Assembly: GCF_002954705.1 (NCBI RefSeq)
Contig: NZ_MSCO01000002.1
Location: forward strand, 1,286,804-1,350,803
Direction of reading: 5' to 3'
DNA: 64,000 nucleotides
From: Aliivibrio sifiae
GTDB lineage: Bacteria; Pseudomonadota; Gammaproteobacteria; Enterobacterales; Vibrionaceae
Shown: piece after piece, positions 8,453 to 17,125 of the stretch
Layout of the letters: each line of letters opens with the position of its first letter
How positions within the stretch are numbered: the stretch's first letter is position 1
Notes under the pieces: generated by a model
What the model was told of the DNA's origin: nothing
Database searches by the model: none
Seen by the model: the letters and a program-made list of their open reading frames with translations, nothing else
Position numbers and translations under genes: made by a program

Positions 8453-9199
8453 TTAATAAAGATCTTCAAACTCTGGAATTGCAGATTTTCCTCTTAATAA
8501 TAAAAAATTAAGAAAACGAGAAGTCGACGTTGTAAGTATTTTATTCTCTTCAACACCATACTTTGCTAGTAATGTAACTGCCAAATCTAACTGTGCAATT
8601 TCTTCACAAAAATGCGCATCAGATCCTGTTGTAAAGTACACTCCTACCTCTTTTCCTATTGCTACTATTTTATCGCAGCGAACATCACTTCCTTTTCGGC
8701 TCTTTCCTGTGAGCGATGTATTATTAACTTCTACCGCAACATTATATTCTTTAGCGCATTGCAGTACTCTCTCTATATCAAACGGATAATTTGGGTTTCC
8801 GGAATGACCCAATACATCAATACGCCCACTCTTAATCACATTAATAAGAGCTGCTGTATGTTCCGCTTCACTTGCTGGAGCAAATACTGGTTCATGTAAA
8901 CTTGCGATGACCCAATCTAAATGTTGATCAGAAGATGCAGGTAAATCAATCTCACCTTTTACATTTAATATATTCGCTTCTACGCCACGTAGGATCCCTA
9001 CATTATGAAGAAAGCGGGGTAAAATTCTTTGGTTATTGAAATACCAATAGTGGGGGGCACCTGGCATTTCAGGAGCATGATCTGTTGTACAAAGAAATTT
9101 TAACCCCTTATTCTGTGCTGAAAGTGCATTTTCAATAATCGTACTATAAGCATGACCACTGGCAAGTGTATGAGTATGGGTATCTACAACAATATTCAT
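8453..9199 (-). CDS. ycdX: PHP-domain phosphatase, YcdX type
   Basis: A 248-residue PHP-family phosphatase close in length to E. coli YcdX (245). Metal-binding features are visible: the N-terminal DTHTHT (His8, His10), [31 protein letters not shown] and the C-terminal GSDAHF. Family members use a trinuclear metal centre to hydrolyse phosphate esters. It is the last gene of the cmt/ygg-like PTS operon, nine bases after yggC. In E. coli the cmt cluster instead carries the sugar-bisphosphatase yggF, so this gene may supply the phosphatase step here. That substitution is inference from position. Confidence 0.85.
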   Translation of the reverse strand: MNIVVDTHTHTLASGHAYSTIIENALSAQNKGLKFLCTTDHAPEMPGAPHYWYFNNQRILPRFLHNVGILRGVEANILNVKGEIDLPASSDQHLDWVIASLHEPVFAPASEAEHTAALINVIKSGRIDVLGHSGNPNYPFDIERVLQCAKEYNVAVEVNNTSLTGKSRKGSDVRCDKIVAIGKEVGVYFTTGSDAHFCEEIAQLDLAVTLLAKYGVEENKILTTSTSRFLNFLLLRGKSAIPEFEDLY

Positions 9200-9208
9200 G
9201 ACAATCTC

Positions 9209-9943
9209 CTATTGAATCTCAAACGAACCATTCTTATTCATGTATAAATTCAGATCAGCCCGAACAGATTGGGTTAAGACCTTATTGACATTAATGGCAT
9301 CCGAATTTTCATAAAAAGTAACCGCTTCTTGTTCTGATGCACCACCTCTCACCTTTCTATTTACTAAGCGTTCTTTTAGAAAATCAGCATCGGTATCAAT
9401 AAAAACAGTAAAGTCAGCAAGTTTATATAAATCACACCACACAGGTTCATTTAGTAATAGCCAATTCCCCTCGACAACAACAATATTCTTATCCACTTGA
9501 ATTGCATCATCAACGGGATCATGTAGATTACGATCATAATATGGCCACTTTGGCGAACGTGTTTGGAGCTGCTTTAATTTATCGATGAGATCCGTCAAAT
9601 TAAATGTTTCAGAAGCCCCTTTAATATTTCTAAGTGATATTGTTTCATTGTTTCGTTGAATGGTATTACTTTCTAAAATCTCATTAGTGTAATGAAATCC
9701 ATCAAAAGGAAGGACCTGTAGTGGTTCTAATTGAGGTGACTGCTGAGATAAGTATTCCCAAAATGCCGCTAAGGTCGACTTTCCACTGCCGGGAGGCGCA
9801 CATAAGAAGACTATCACCCTCTCTTCTTGCTCTTGATATAAACGAGTAAATTTCTCAACTAAGGGCTTATGAATTTTAGCTATGTCTTTATTCGAAAAAA
9901 ATGCTTCTGTATCAAAACCACTCACGTTTAAGTTCACTTTCAT
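9209..9943 (-). CDS. yggC: P-loop sugar/nucleoside kinase-like protein, YggC family
   Basis: A 244-residue kinase-like protein. The P-loop is APPGSGKST (about 49-57), a uridine/pantothenate-kinase-type DGFH motif follows (LPFDGFHYT), and VVVEGNWLLL resembles the Walker B strand of this family. E. coli YggC, the homologue in the cmt cluster, is annotated as a putative kinase of unknown substrate. The gene lies nine bases downstream of yggD and nine upstream of the PHP phosphatase, so the operon carries both a putative kinase and a phosphatase for an imported sugar or polyol phosphate. The order yggD-yggC is the same as in E. coli. Confidence 0.85.
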   Translation of the reverse strand: MKVNLNVSGFDTEAFFSNKDIAKIHKPLVEKFTRLYQEQEERVIVFLCAPPGSGKSTLAAFWEYLSQQSPQLEPLQVLPFDGFHYTNEILESNTIQRNNETISLRNIKGASETFNLTDLIDKLKQLQTRSPKWPYYDRNLHDPVDDAIQVDKNIVVVEGNWLLLNEPVWCDLYKLADFTVFIDTDADFLKERLVNRKVRGGASEQEAVTFYENSDAINVNKVLTQSVRADLNLYMNKNGSFEIQ

Positions 9944-9952
9944 TACGAAACC

Positions 9953-10471
9953 TTACTTCGTTATTTCCTCTTCGATTTTTTCTAGCAACATTTCACAAGA
10001 CAGCTTAAGTACCGTTTTGATCAGAGATTCGTATCTCATTTGAGAGAAAATTTCAAAAGAAGAAAACTTTAATTGATTGATTGATTCAATATAAAAACTA
10101 TCTTGCTGTGTTGAGAGTATCGCTTGATTTGTAATAAAGTCATAAACCATATCATGACCAAACGACACCTTATCTGACTGACTTTCTGCATATTCTAGCA
10201 CTTGATGATATAGACCAATATCTGCGTAAGTTCCCAATGAAATCTTACCCATAGCTAAAATCAGTTTAGACATAACATCAGTCGTCACAAGCGGACCATC
10301 TTCTTTTAAAAGAGGCTCCACAGCATATTCCATAACCAATTTGTCTTGAACAAAGACGTTTGGAAGTAATGCTTTTAATTTGAGATTAATTAATTTGTTA
10401 GAAACCAGAAGAAAATCAGTTGCGTTTTCACATGCCTCTAGCCCTTCTAACAATTCAATTTTTTGTATCAA
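9953..10471 (-). CDS. yggD: MtlR/YggD-family regulator
   Basis: A 172-residue all-helical protein of the MtlR (mannitol repressor) / YggD family. Recognisable pieces are LFLVSNKLINLKLKALLPN-like and KISLGTYADIGLYH segments. In E. coli MtlR represses the mannitol PTS operon. Here the gene sits inside the operon between yggP and yggC, as in the E. coli cmt cluster, so it is likely the local regulator. It lacks an obvious helix-turn-helix, as is usual for the family, and may act through protein contacts. Confidence 0.82.
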   Translation of the reverse strand: MIQKIELLEGLEACENATDFLLVSNKLINLKLKALLPNVFVQDKLVMEYAVEPLLKEDGPLVTTDVMSKLILAMGKISLGTYADIGLYHQVLEYAESQSDKVSFGHDMVYDFITNQAILSTQQDSFYIESINQLKFSSFEIFSQMRYESLIKTVLKLSCEMLLEKIEEEITK

Positions 10472-10540
10472 CGTAAAACCTCTCTATTATATGTGGCGAC
10501 CTCAAGCAGGGCTCAAGGCTACCACATAAACTTCATAGAA

Positions 10541-11812
10541 CTAAACCGTAAAACTCACGTCATAAAACTCTAATAATGCTTTTTCTGCGTGCTCATTCCA
10601 GACATAGTTATTCTTCGCTAATATTGCGTCTAACTCAGTAAAAAATGAGTCTTGGTCCGAGAGTGACTTAAACTCATCAATTGCAGTTAACGGCAAATCT
10701 ATATGAGGATAAATAAGTTTCTTTCCACCCGGAATATCCAATTGATTCAAAATAGTATGAGGCGCAGCTTGTAGTCCTCCAACGTGCGTAACCATAAAAG
10801 ATGGATTGATATTATTGTTAGCTGATAGTTCAAGGGATTCCAACATATCTCCTGTCGAACCTCCTGACGTACCTACAATATGGGTTGATTCATAATGCAC
10901 ATTATAAAAGTTAAATGGGACTTTAAATGCTTTATCTGTTGGACCAGCAAAGAAATTTAAACAACCGTCATTTCCCAGAAGATCATCAGCTTGTTCAAGT
11001 ACTTGTGCTACTGCTGCATACACCATGACATCATCATAGCCTTGATCATCGTTCAGAGATTTTAAGTAAGCTACAGGATCATCCATCTCAATAGTATTAA
11101 CATAAATAAGTTCAATTCCTTGAGCTTTTGCCGCACTTACTGGAATTAAGCTTTCTGCACGAGACAGGCGCTCTTCATCAATATCAGTAACGACAATTCG
11201 TCTTGGTTTCACTGGGCCATTAATTGCATAATCAATAGCACCAATGCCCATAGGACCAGCACAAGCTAATAGAGCAAGCGTTCCACCTTCTTTGATACCC
11301 ATTTCATGCTCATATACATACTGAGTTGTATGATAGCTTGCATGGAAAGCGCCAATAATACACGACATTGGTTCAGCTAAAGAGGCATTAGCAAAATATG
11401 ATCCCTTGTACGGCAGCACACAGCCTAATTCAATCGCAATTTTAGGTATAATCGAATACGTTGCATTACCGCCAAATGTTTCATAGCTATAACCCGCGGA
11501 GTACCCTGTCGGTAATCCCATCGCGGGTTGAAGAACAAAAGGCTGCCCAGCAGTAAATTGTTCTTTTAAATTTTCACCAACCTCAACAATAATGCCTGCA
11601 TATTCATGTCCTGTAATCACTGGAACATCAGCTATATTTTCAGGAACTCGTTTATGCTTGCTGCCAAGCAAAGCGGCTTTGTAAGTCGACAAACAAATAC
11701 TGTTTGAAATGTTCTTAACTAATAATTCATCTGCTGAGATGTGTGGTAAATCGAACGTTCGTAATTGGATATTTTTTTCACCGCAAATAACCGCAGCCGT
11801 TGTTTGAACCAT
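10541..11812 (-). CDS. yggP: Zinc-type alcohol/polyol dehydrogenase-like protein, YggP family
   Basis: A 423-residue medium-chain dehydrogenase-like protein. It shows GHEYAGIIVEVGENL, typical of the catalytic domain of zinc alcohol dehydrogenases, and a nucleotide-binding stretch ALLACAGPMGIGAIDYA followed by an acidic strand end (VVTDIDEER). The product matches E. coli YggP of the cmt cluster, presumed to oxidise the imported polyol or its phosphate. I start at 11812, where GGAG precedes the ATG by seven bases, rather than at the in-frame ATG 33 bases earlier. The lone Cys in NSICLSTYK may be the catalytic zinc ligand. Confidence 0.85.
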   Translation of the reverse strand: MVQTTAAVICGEKNIQLRTFDLPHISADELLVKNISNSICLSTYKAALLGSKHKRVPENIADVPVITGHEYAGIIVEVGENLKEQFTAGQPFVLQPAMGLPTGYSAGYSYETFGGNATYSIIPKIAIELGCVLPYKGSYFANASLAEPMSCIIGAFHASYHTTQYVYEHEMGIKEGGTLALLACAGPMGIGAIDYAINGPVKPRRIVVTDIDEERLSRAESLIPVSAAKAQGIELIYVNTIEMDDPVAYLKSLNDDQGYDDVMVYAAVAQVLEQADDLLGNDGCLNFFAGPTDKAFKVPFNFYNVHYESTHIVGTSGGSTGDMLESLELSANNNINPSFMVTHVGGLQAAPHTILNQLDIPGGKKLIYPHIDLPLTAIDEFKSLSDQDSFFTELDAILAKNNYVWNEHAEKALLEFYDVSFTV

Positions 11813-11865
11813 GATCGTATCTCCAAATAAAGAGGTGCTGTCCACCTCTCAAAAATTAATTTAGG

Positions 11866-13269
11866 TTAGGCCTGTTGCTGCTCAATCTTATTTAACAGTT
11901 CATTAAGCGCTGGGTCATTTAAGAAATTAGTAATTGTAATTACTGGTAAGCCTGTGGCTTTTATTGCTCTGTCTTCTAAGCTTTCATGGGTAATTACCAC
12001 ATCAGCATTACTTGGCACTTTTTCTATCGCGAAGTTCTTAACCTCAATGTCATACCCTGCTTGAACCAATTTACGCTTAAAAGTCGATGCTCCCATAGCA
12101 CTTGAACCCATTCCTGCATCACAAGCAAAAGCGACGAATTGGATTGGTCGATCATTCTCCTTTTCTGTTACTGCTTGTGGTTGTGCTTTACCTTCTGCTT
12201 TCATTTCTTTCATATTAGTAATAGATTGTTCAAACTCATCTTCTGAACCTTCTTTCTTACTCATTTTAAGAATCGCACTAGCTACAAAGAAAGAGACAAC
12301 CGCAGCACTTGCAACACCTGCAATCATCGCGATAAAGCCACCTTTTGGCGTTAACGCTAAGTAAGAGAAAATCGAACCTGGACTAGGACCCGCAACTAAG
12401 CCAGCACCTAGCAAGTTAAACGTTGCAATACCTGTTGCTGCACCGGCAATCATTGCCAAAATCATGATTGGTTTCATTAATACGTATGGGAAATACAATT
12501 CATGAATACCACCAAAGAAATGGATAATGATCGCACTTGGTGCTGAACGCTTACTTAAACCTTGACCAAATTTTGCGTACGCTAATAGCATACCAAGACC
12601 AGGCCCTGGGTTAGATGCCACCATAAAAAAGATAGATTTACCGGTTTCTGCGGCAGCTTGTAGACCTAAAGGATAATAAATACCTTGGTCAATCGCGTTA
12701 TTTAAAAAGAGCACTTTTGCAGGCTCATTAATTACAGCTAATAAAGGCAAGAATCCTGTAGCAACAAGCGCTTCGATACCTGATTTCACAAAAAGATTCG
12801 CAGCAGTTACCGCAGGGCCAACAACTTCATAAGCAACCAAACAGCAAATCATGCCTATAATGCCTAATGAGAAGTTATTAACCACCATTTCAAAACCTGA
12901 TGGGATTTTATGCTCAACCCTTTTATCAAACTGAACAATCGCCCAAGCACTTAGTGGCCCCATGATCATTGCACCAACGAACATCGGAATATCAGCCCCA
13001 ACAATAACCCCCATCGTACCGATAGCACCGGCTACCGCTCCACGTTTATCACCAACTAACTGACCTCCGGTATAACCGATAAGTAATGGCAGTAAATAGG
13101 TAATCATAGGACCAACAATTTCACCAAACTGCTCATTTGGCATCCAACCAGTTGGAATAAATAAGGCGGTAATAAAGCCCCAAGCAATAAAGGCTCCAAT
13201 ATTTGGTAACACCATTGCGGTCAAATGACCACCAAAGGTTTGCACTTTTGCTCTAAAATTTATTGTCAC
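11866..13269 (-). CDS. cmtA: PTS EIICB, mannitol-type, CmtA-like
   Basis: A 467-residue fused EIIC-EIIB of the mannitol/fructose PTS family. The membrane EIIC domain (1-335) includes the GIHE signature at 254-257 (FGGIHELYFPY), which binds substrate. The EIIB domain (about 375-460) holds the phosphorylated Cys383 in FACDAGMGSSAMG. The protein imports and phosphorylates a polyol or sugar using phosphate from CmtB. I choose the GTG at 13269: AAGGA lies seven bases upstream and the gene then starts 13 bases after cmtB. The longer ATG start would overlap cmtB by 32 bases. No EIIA is fused, matching CmtA rather than MtlA. Confidence 0.9.
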   Translation of the reverse strand: MTINFRAKVQTFGGHLTAMVLPNIGAFIAWGFITALFIPTGWMPNEQFGEIVGPMITYLLPLLIGYTGGQLVGDKRGAVAGAIGTMGVIVGADIPMFVGAMIMGPLSAWAIVQFDKRVEHKIPSGFEMVVNNFSLGIIGMICCLVAYEVVGPAVTAANLFVKSGIEALVATGFLPLLAVINEPAKVLFLNNAIDQGIYYPLGLQAAAETGKSIFFMVASNPGPGLGMLLAYAKFGQGLSKRSAPSAIIIHFFGGIHELYFPYVLMKPIMILAMIAGAATGIATFNLLGAGLVAGPSPGSIFSYLALTPKGGFIAMIAGVASAAVVSFFVASAILKMSKKEGSEDEFEQSITNMKEMKAEGKAQPQAVTEKENDRPIQFVAFACDAGMGSSAMGASTFKRKLVQAGYDIEVKNFAIEKVPSNADVVITHESLEDRAIKATGLPVITITNFLNDPALNELLNKIEQQQA

Positions 13270-13282
13270 GTGACGTTCCTTC

Positions 13283-13726
13283 TTAGTACGCTTTAATAAT
13301 ATCGAGCACTTCATTTTTTGAAGTGGCGGCGGTTAATCTTGCGATATTTTCTTCATCCACTAACATTTCACTTAACGCTTGAATGACTTCAATATGCGTA
13401 TCTGGATCTGTTGCAGCAAGTGTTAATAAGATATTTGCAGGACCAAGGTCAGAACCAAATTCAATGGCGGTTGGAAATATGTGAATGCCTAAACCTGTTT
13501 TTAATACTCCCGCTTCTGGGCGAGCATGTGGCATAGCAATACCTGGGCAAAGAACATAATAAGGTCCATTATCATAAGTAGATTGAATTATCGCCTCGGC
13601 ATAATTTGCAGTTACATAACCTTTTTTCTCTAGGTAACTGGTTGTCGTTTTCACTGCGTCTTCCCACGCATCACTATTGTGATTAACAACATCGATAAGA
13701 TCATGGTCAATTAAATCGTATAACAT
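13283..13726 (-). CDS. cmtB: PTS EIIA, mannitol-type, CmtB-like
   Basis: A 147-residue cytoplasmic EIIA of the fructose/mannitol class. The phospho-accepting His67 lies in GIAMPHARPEAG, the classical motif. It takes phosphate from HPr and passes it to the EIIB domain of CmtA. The start at 13726 gives the same length as E. coli CmtB and has an AAAGG ribosome site; the frame is open upstream to 13852 but lacks family similarity there. First gene of a six-gene operon (cmtB-cmtA-yggP-yggD-yggC-ycdX), all on the minus strand with short gaps. Confidence 0.9.
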   Translation of the reverse strand: MLYDLIDHDLIDVVNHNSDAWEDAVKTTTSYLEKKGYVTANYAEAIIQSTYDNGPYYVLCPGIAMPHARPEAGVLKTGLGIHIFPTAIEFGSDLGPANILLTLAATDPDTHIEVIQALSEMLVDEENIARLTAATSKNEVLDIIKAY

Positions 13727-14318
13727 GAGCGTGCCTTTTGGTTTGTATTTGATAGTTCTATTATCAATACATATGAGGTCACTCCGCAATGAACCAAGAG
13801 TTGTGACGAACCTCTCCAAATAATACGAGTCAATCATTTTAAAATGCCTCAACCCTCAAAATAGACATGAAATAAAATTACATATTTTATTTTTACTACA
13901 TTTCAATAAGCTAAATCCGACATGACGCACATTTACAGTAAAATAATATAAAACCCACTTTGCGATACAAATCAAGCTTGACCAATTGACAGGTGTAAAC
14001 TTGTGATAGCTGGCGTTTTTTACTTTTCTAATTCACCTAATGAATAAAGGCTATAATGTGAGAATCATCACTTTAGCTATATTTATTACTTCTTTTTGTC
14101 ACTAAATAACCAATAAATGTCACTCCTTCCTCCTAAAATATAAGCCACAAAATAATTAACATTTTAAAATGTAATTTATTTCACGATCACTCGCATTTTG
14201 AATGAAATAAACTTCTGAAAAATATCTTAAATATAAGATTTAATTCAAAATACACAAAATGGGTATTTACTTTATGCCCTGCATTTAAATTAATTATATT
14301 TGGTGTTAATGGAACATT
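13727..14318. promoter_or_regulatory. Divergent control region between the PTS operon and the TonB receptor, with CRP-like sites
   Basis: An almost 600-base AT-rich spacer between two divergent operons. Two places resemble the CRP consensus TGTGA-N6-TCACA: TGCGATACAAATCAAG at 13961-13976 and TGTAATTTATTTCACG at 14170-14185, each 8 of 10 consensus positions. CRP control of a PTS sugar operon would be usual, but the matches were judged by eye only. No gene is seen here apart from the open extension of the cmtB frame. Confidence 0.35.
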
Positions 14319-16529
14319 ATGCCGACGCTATCTCGAATCCCATTTTTGTATGCTCTATGCCTCTTTATGTCTTTTCCTGTTATTGCTAATACAGAGGATG
14401 GATTCGATGAACTCGACGCATTGCTGAATATGCCATTAGACTCATTAGCTGACACCAAGGTAGTCACTGTCACTAAGACGTCATTGAGCTTATCTGATGT
14501 CCCTGCTTCGGTGCATGTTATTACCGCTAAAGAAATTGAGCGCTCTAGTGCTCGCTCAATCGCAGATGTATTAGTTCTTGCTCCTGGTCTTCATGTCACA
14601 AAGTACTCAGATTATGATTGGACGATTTCTGCACGCAGCAAAAACCAAGGTGAGAACAACACATTACTTGTCATGATTGATGGTCGCAGTGTCGTTAACC
14701 CCCTCTACTCTGGCGTAAATTGGGATACTCTACCTGTAAGCTTAGACAATGTTGATCACATTGAAGTTGTATTAGGACCTGTAGGTACTATGTGGGGTGG
14801 AAACGCAGTTAATGGCGTTGTAAATATCATCACTAAAGATGCTGAAAGTGCTCCTAAAGCACAAGTAAGTGCCTCAGTAGGTAATTATGATTATCGTGAA
14901 TACAAAGCGCATCACAATATACAACTTAACGAGAGCACACATCTCTCTGGTTATATCGAATTATTAAACCACTCTCCTTTTACCGATGAAGACGCTCACC
15001 TTAAAGAATTACGTGACTTAAAAGTACAAACTGAGCGATTTGGCTTACGTGCTGACTACCAAAATCTTCAAGATACCGTTTCGATTCAATTTGGTGGTAT
15101 TCGATCACGCGAAGACTATCAATGGTTAACCTATACTCCTGCATTTTTGGATCCGGCATCACATCAAGATGATTATGATGCGTTTATAACAGAAATGAAT
15201 TCTCAAGAACTCTTTGCTGGCATTCAATACCTTCATGAAAAATCAGATGGCGACCAATGGGAGAATCAGGTTTGGGTAACCTACAGTGACTCTGATAGCA
15301 CCAATGAACCGGCAAGTTTTACTCGTATAGATTTAGACAGTCGTTATACATTTAATACTCAAGATTGGGGAATACTGACTCTTGGTGCGAACGTACGTAT
15401 TATCGATGAAGAATACGCACAATTTTCAGAGCAAGAACAATACCTATCGCCTTATGTCCGTACAATTGAAGAGCATGAATTTTTAAATGAAAGCTATGGT
15501 TTATATGCTAACTGGACCATAAATCTTACTGAATCAACAGAGGTTACATTAGGTAATCGCTGGCAGCATACCAATATAACTGAAGAGCTTTATTCTCAAC
15601 CACAAGCTAGATTGCTGCAAAAACTGACGGATAATCAACGCTTATGGATAGGTTGGGGTCGATCGGTTATTACACCTGCTCGTTTAGAGTTAGATTCACA
15701 GTTTCAAGAAAATTACTCTTGTAGCTCATGTGGTTATTATGACCCAGCAACGGGAAATGTTTATGACAAACCTGTAAATGGCACGATTGGTCCTGTTGAT
15801 TATCTGCAAGCCTATAAATACTTAGGTAATCGTGATCTAGAAATGGAATCCGTTGATACTTATGAAATTGGATATCGCTATTGGCAACATAACCAATTTC
15901 AGTTCAGTGTAAGCCTATTTTATAGTCAACACGATAATGTAAGGGCGTATCAGAATCAGGGGGGATTTGTTTATATCTCCCAAGATCATTCAAACGGTGC
16001 TATTGGTACTGTCATTCATGATATGTATGCCCAACTCATCGACCCTCTTTCTCAAGAGACGATGGGGGGTGAATTAAGTATGCAATGGCAGCCAATTAAC
16101 GTATTGCAAGTTAATGCCAACTACAGCTATAAAACGATTAAAGGCGAGTGTTCTGGATCTGTTTGTGGTTCAAACGATCTACCAATATTAGATCTTGAAA
16201 ACACACCAAATCACTATGCAACATTGCACCTGATGTGGGATATCCATCCAACACTTTGGGGTTCTTCTGTTGTTAACTACGTTTCAGCCTCTAAGCCTGA
16301 TGACAAATTGGTAGCCGCATATCAAAGCTATGGCGAGGATTATCTTGTATGGCCAGAGTTAGTTACACTCGACATGTCAATTCACTGGCAACACAAACCA
16401 ACATGGCCAAGCATAAAAATCAGTGCTGAAAACCTAGGAAATGACCAAGTAAAAGAATACTCAGAACAATTTAATCCTTTTGCTAACGGTACTCAATACT
16501 ATGCTGAATTGAGCTGGAACTTCATATAG
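14319..16529 (+). CDS. TonB-dependent outer-membrane receptor
   Basis: A 736-residue outer-membrane receptor. A signal peptide (1-23, ending VIA-N) is followed by a plug domain at about 45-175 with the typical VPASVHVITAKEI, RSIADVLVLAPGLHV, MIDGRSVVNPLYSG and GPVGTMWGGNAVNGVVNIITK segments. The rest is a 22-strand barrel ending in YYAELSWNFI. Two Cys pairs (SCSSCG near 470; CSGSVCG near 611) lie in loops. The ligand is unknown; no siderophore genes are near. The next two genes, three bases downstream and then overlapping, encode a YfiR-like protein and a diguanylate cyclase, which suggests that ligand capture is tied to c-di-GMP signalling. Confidence 0.9.
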   Translation: MPTLSRIPFLYALCLFMSFPVIANTEDGFDELDALLNMPLDSLADTKVVTVTKTSLSLSDVPASVHVITAKEIERSSARSIADVLVLAPGLHVTKYSDYDWTISARSKNQGENNTLLVMIDGRSVVNPLYSGVNWDTLPVSLDNVDHIEVVLGPVGTMWGGNAVNGVVNIITKDAESAPKAQVSASVGNYDYREYKAHHNIQLNESTHLSGYIELLNHSPFTDEDAHLKELRDLKVQTERFGLRADYQNLQDTVSIQFGGIRSREDYQWLTYTPAFLDPASHQDDYDAFITEMNSQELFAGIQYLHEKSDGDQWENQVWVTYSDSDSTNEPASFTRIDLDSRYTFNTQDWGILTLGANVRIIDEEYAQFSEQEQYLSPYVRTIEEHEFLNESYGLYANWTINLTESTEVTLGNRWQHTNITEELYSQPQARLLQKLTDNQRLWIGWGRSVITPARLELDSQFQENYSCSSCGYYDPATGNVYDKPVNGTIGPVDYLQAYKYLGNRDLEMESVDTYEIGYRYWQHNQFQFSVSLFYSQHDNVRAYQNQGGFVYISQDHSNGAIGTVIHDMYAQLIDPLSQETMGGELSMQWQPINVLQVNANYSYKTIKGECSGSVCGSNDLPILDLENTPNHYATLHLMWDIHPTLWGSSVVNYVSASKPDDKLVAAYQSYGEDYLVWPELVTLDMSIHWQHKPTWPSIKISAENLGNDQVKEYSEQFNPFANGTQYYAELSWNFI

Positions 16530-16531
16530 CT

Positions 16532-17125
16532 ATGCTCAAAGTAAAAGCACGGGCAAGTTCATTATCACCACCATTTTATGGTTTTTTCCATAAAGTGATG
16601 GTGTGCCTGATCCTTTTACTCATTCTTCCAATCAGTAGTTTTTCGCTCCAAGCAAGTAACCAAAATATTCAAGACCATGAGCTAAAAGCCGTTTATCTCT
16701 TTAGATTCGCCTTTTTAACTTCTTGGGGAAACTTTGCACCCACAAATAAGCAATTCAACTTCTGCTCAGAAGCGTCCTTAGATGTCAGCTATACCCTAGA
16801 AGCTTTAATCAATAAAAAACCGGCTCAAGCCGTTTTTATACCTTATTCATCAGTAAATGATATTAAACAACATCACTGCCATATCATTTATTCAAATTCC
16901 AATAACCCACTTAAAATTCAACAATTTAAAACAGCGCAACCACATGCCATTTTAGTCGGTGATGGAAAACCCTTCATTTCGTCTGGGGGCATGATTGCTT
17001 TTATTAAAGTGAATAACCGAATCAAACCCTTAATCAGTTTAGAAAATCTAGCGCCAACTGAACTCTCTTTACGTTCACAGTTACTTTCCGTTTCAGAAAT
17101 CGCTAGCACTAAGGAAAAACAATGA
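16532..17125 (+). CDS. YfiR-family (DUF4154) periplasmic regulator
   Basis: A 197-residue protein of the YfiR/DUF4154 family. The family core is visible: LKAVYLFRFAFLTSWG, FNFCSEASL, the HHCHIIYSN strand, HAILVGDGKPFISSGGMIAFI and the C-terminal LSLRSQLLSVSEI. YfiR of Pseudomonas is a periplasmic repressor of the diguanylate cyclase YfiN. A hydrophobic signal sequence lies at 23-42; the upstream 22 residues are unusual for a signal peptide, and an ATG at 16598 would give a cleaner one. It overlaps the cyclase gene by four bases (ATGA), so they are translationally coupled. Confidence 0.85.
   Translation: MLKVKARASSLSPPFYGFFHKVMVCLILLLILPISSFSLQASNQNIQDHELKAVYLFRFAFLTSWGNFAPTNKQFNFCSEASLDVSYTLEALINKKPAQAVFIPYSSVNDIKQHHCHIIYSNSNNPLKIQQFKTAQPHAILVGDGKPFISSGGMIAFIKVNNRIKPLISLENLAPTELSLRSQLLSVSEIASTKEKQ

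Noticed and set aside
8612..8899. Cys-rich plus-strand frame opposite the PHP phosphatase gene
   Set aside because: It is antisense to a conserved gene and shows no ribosome site.
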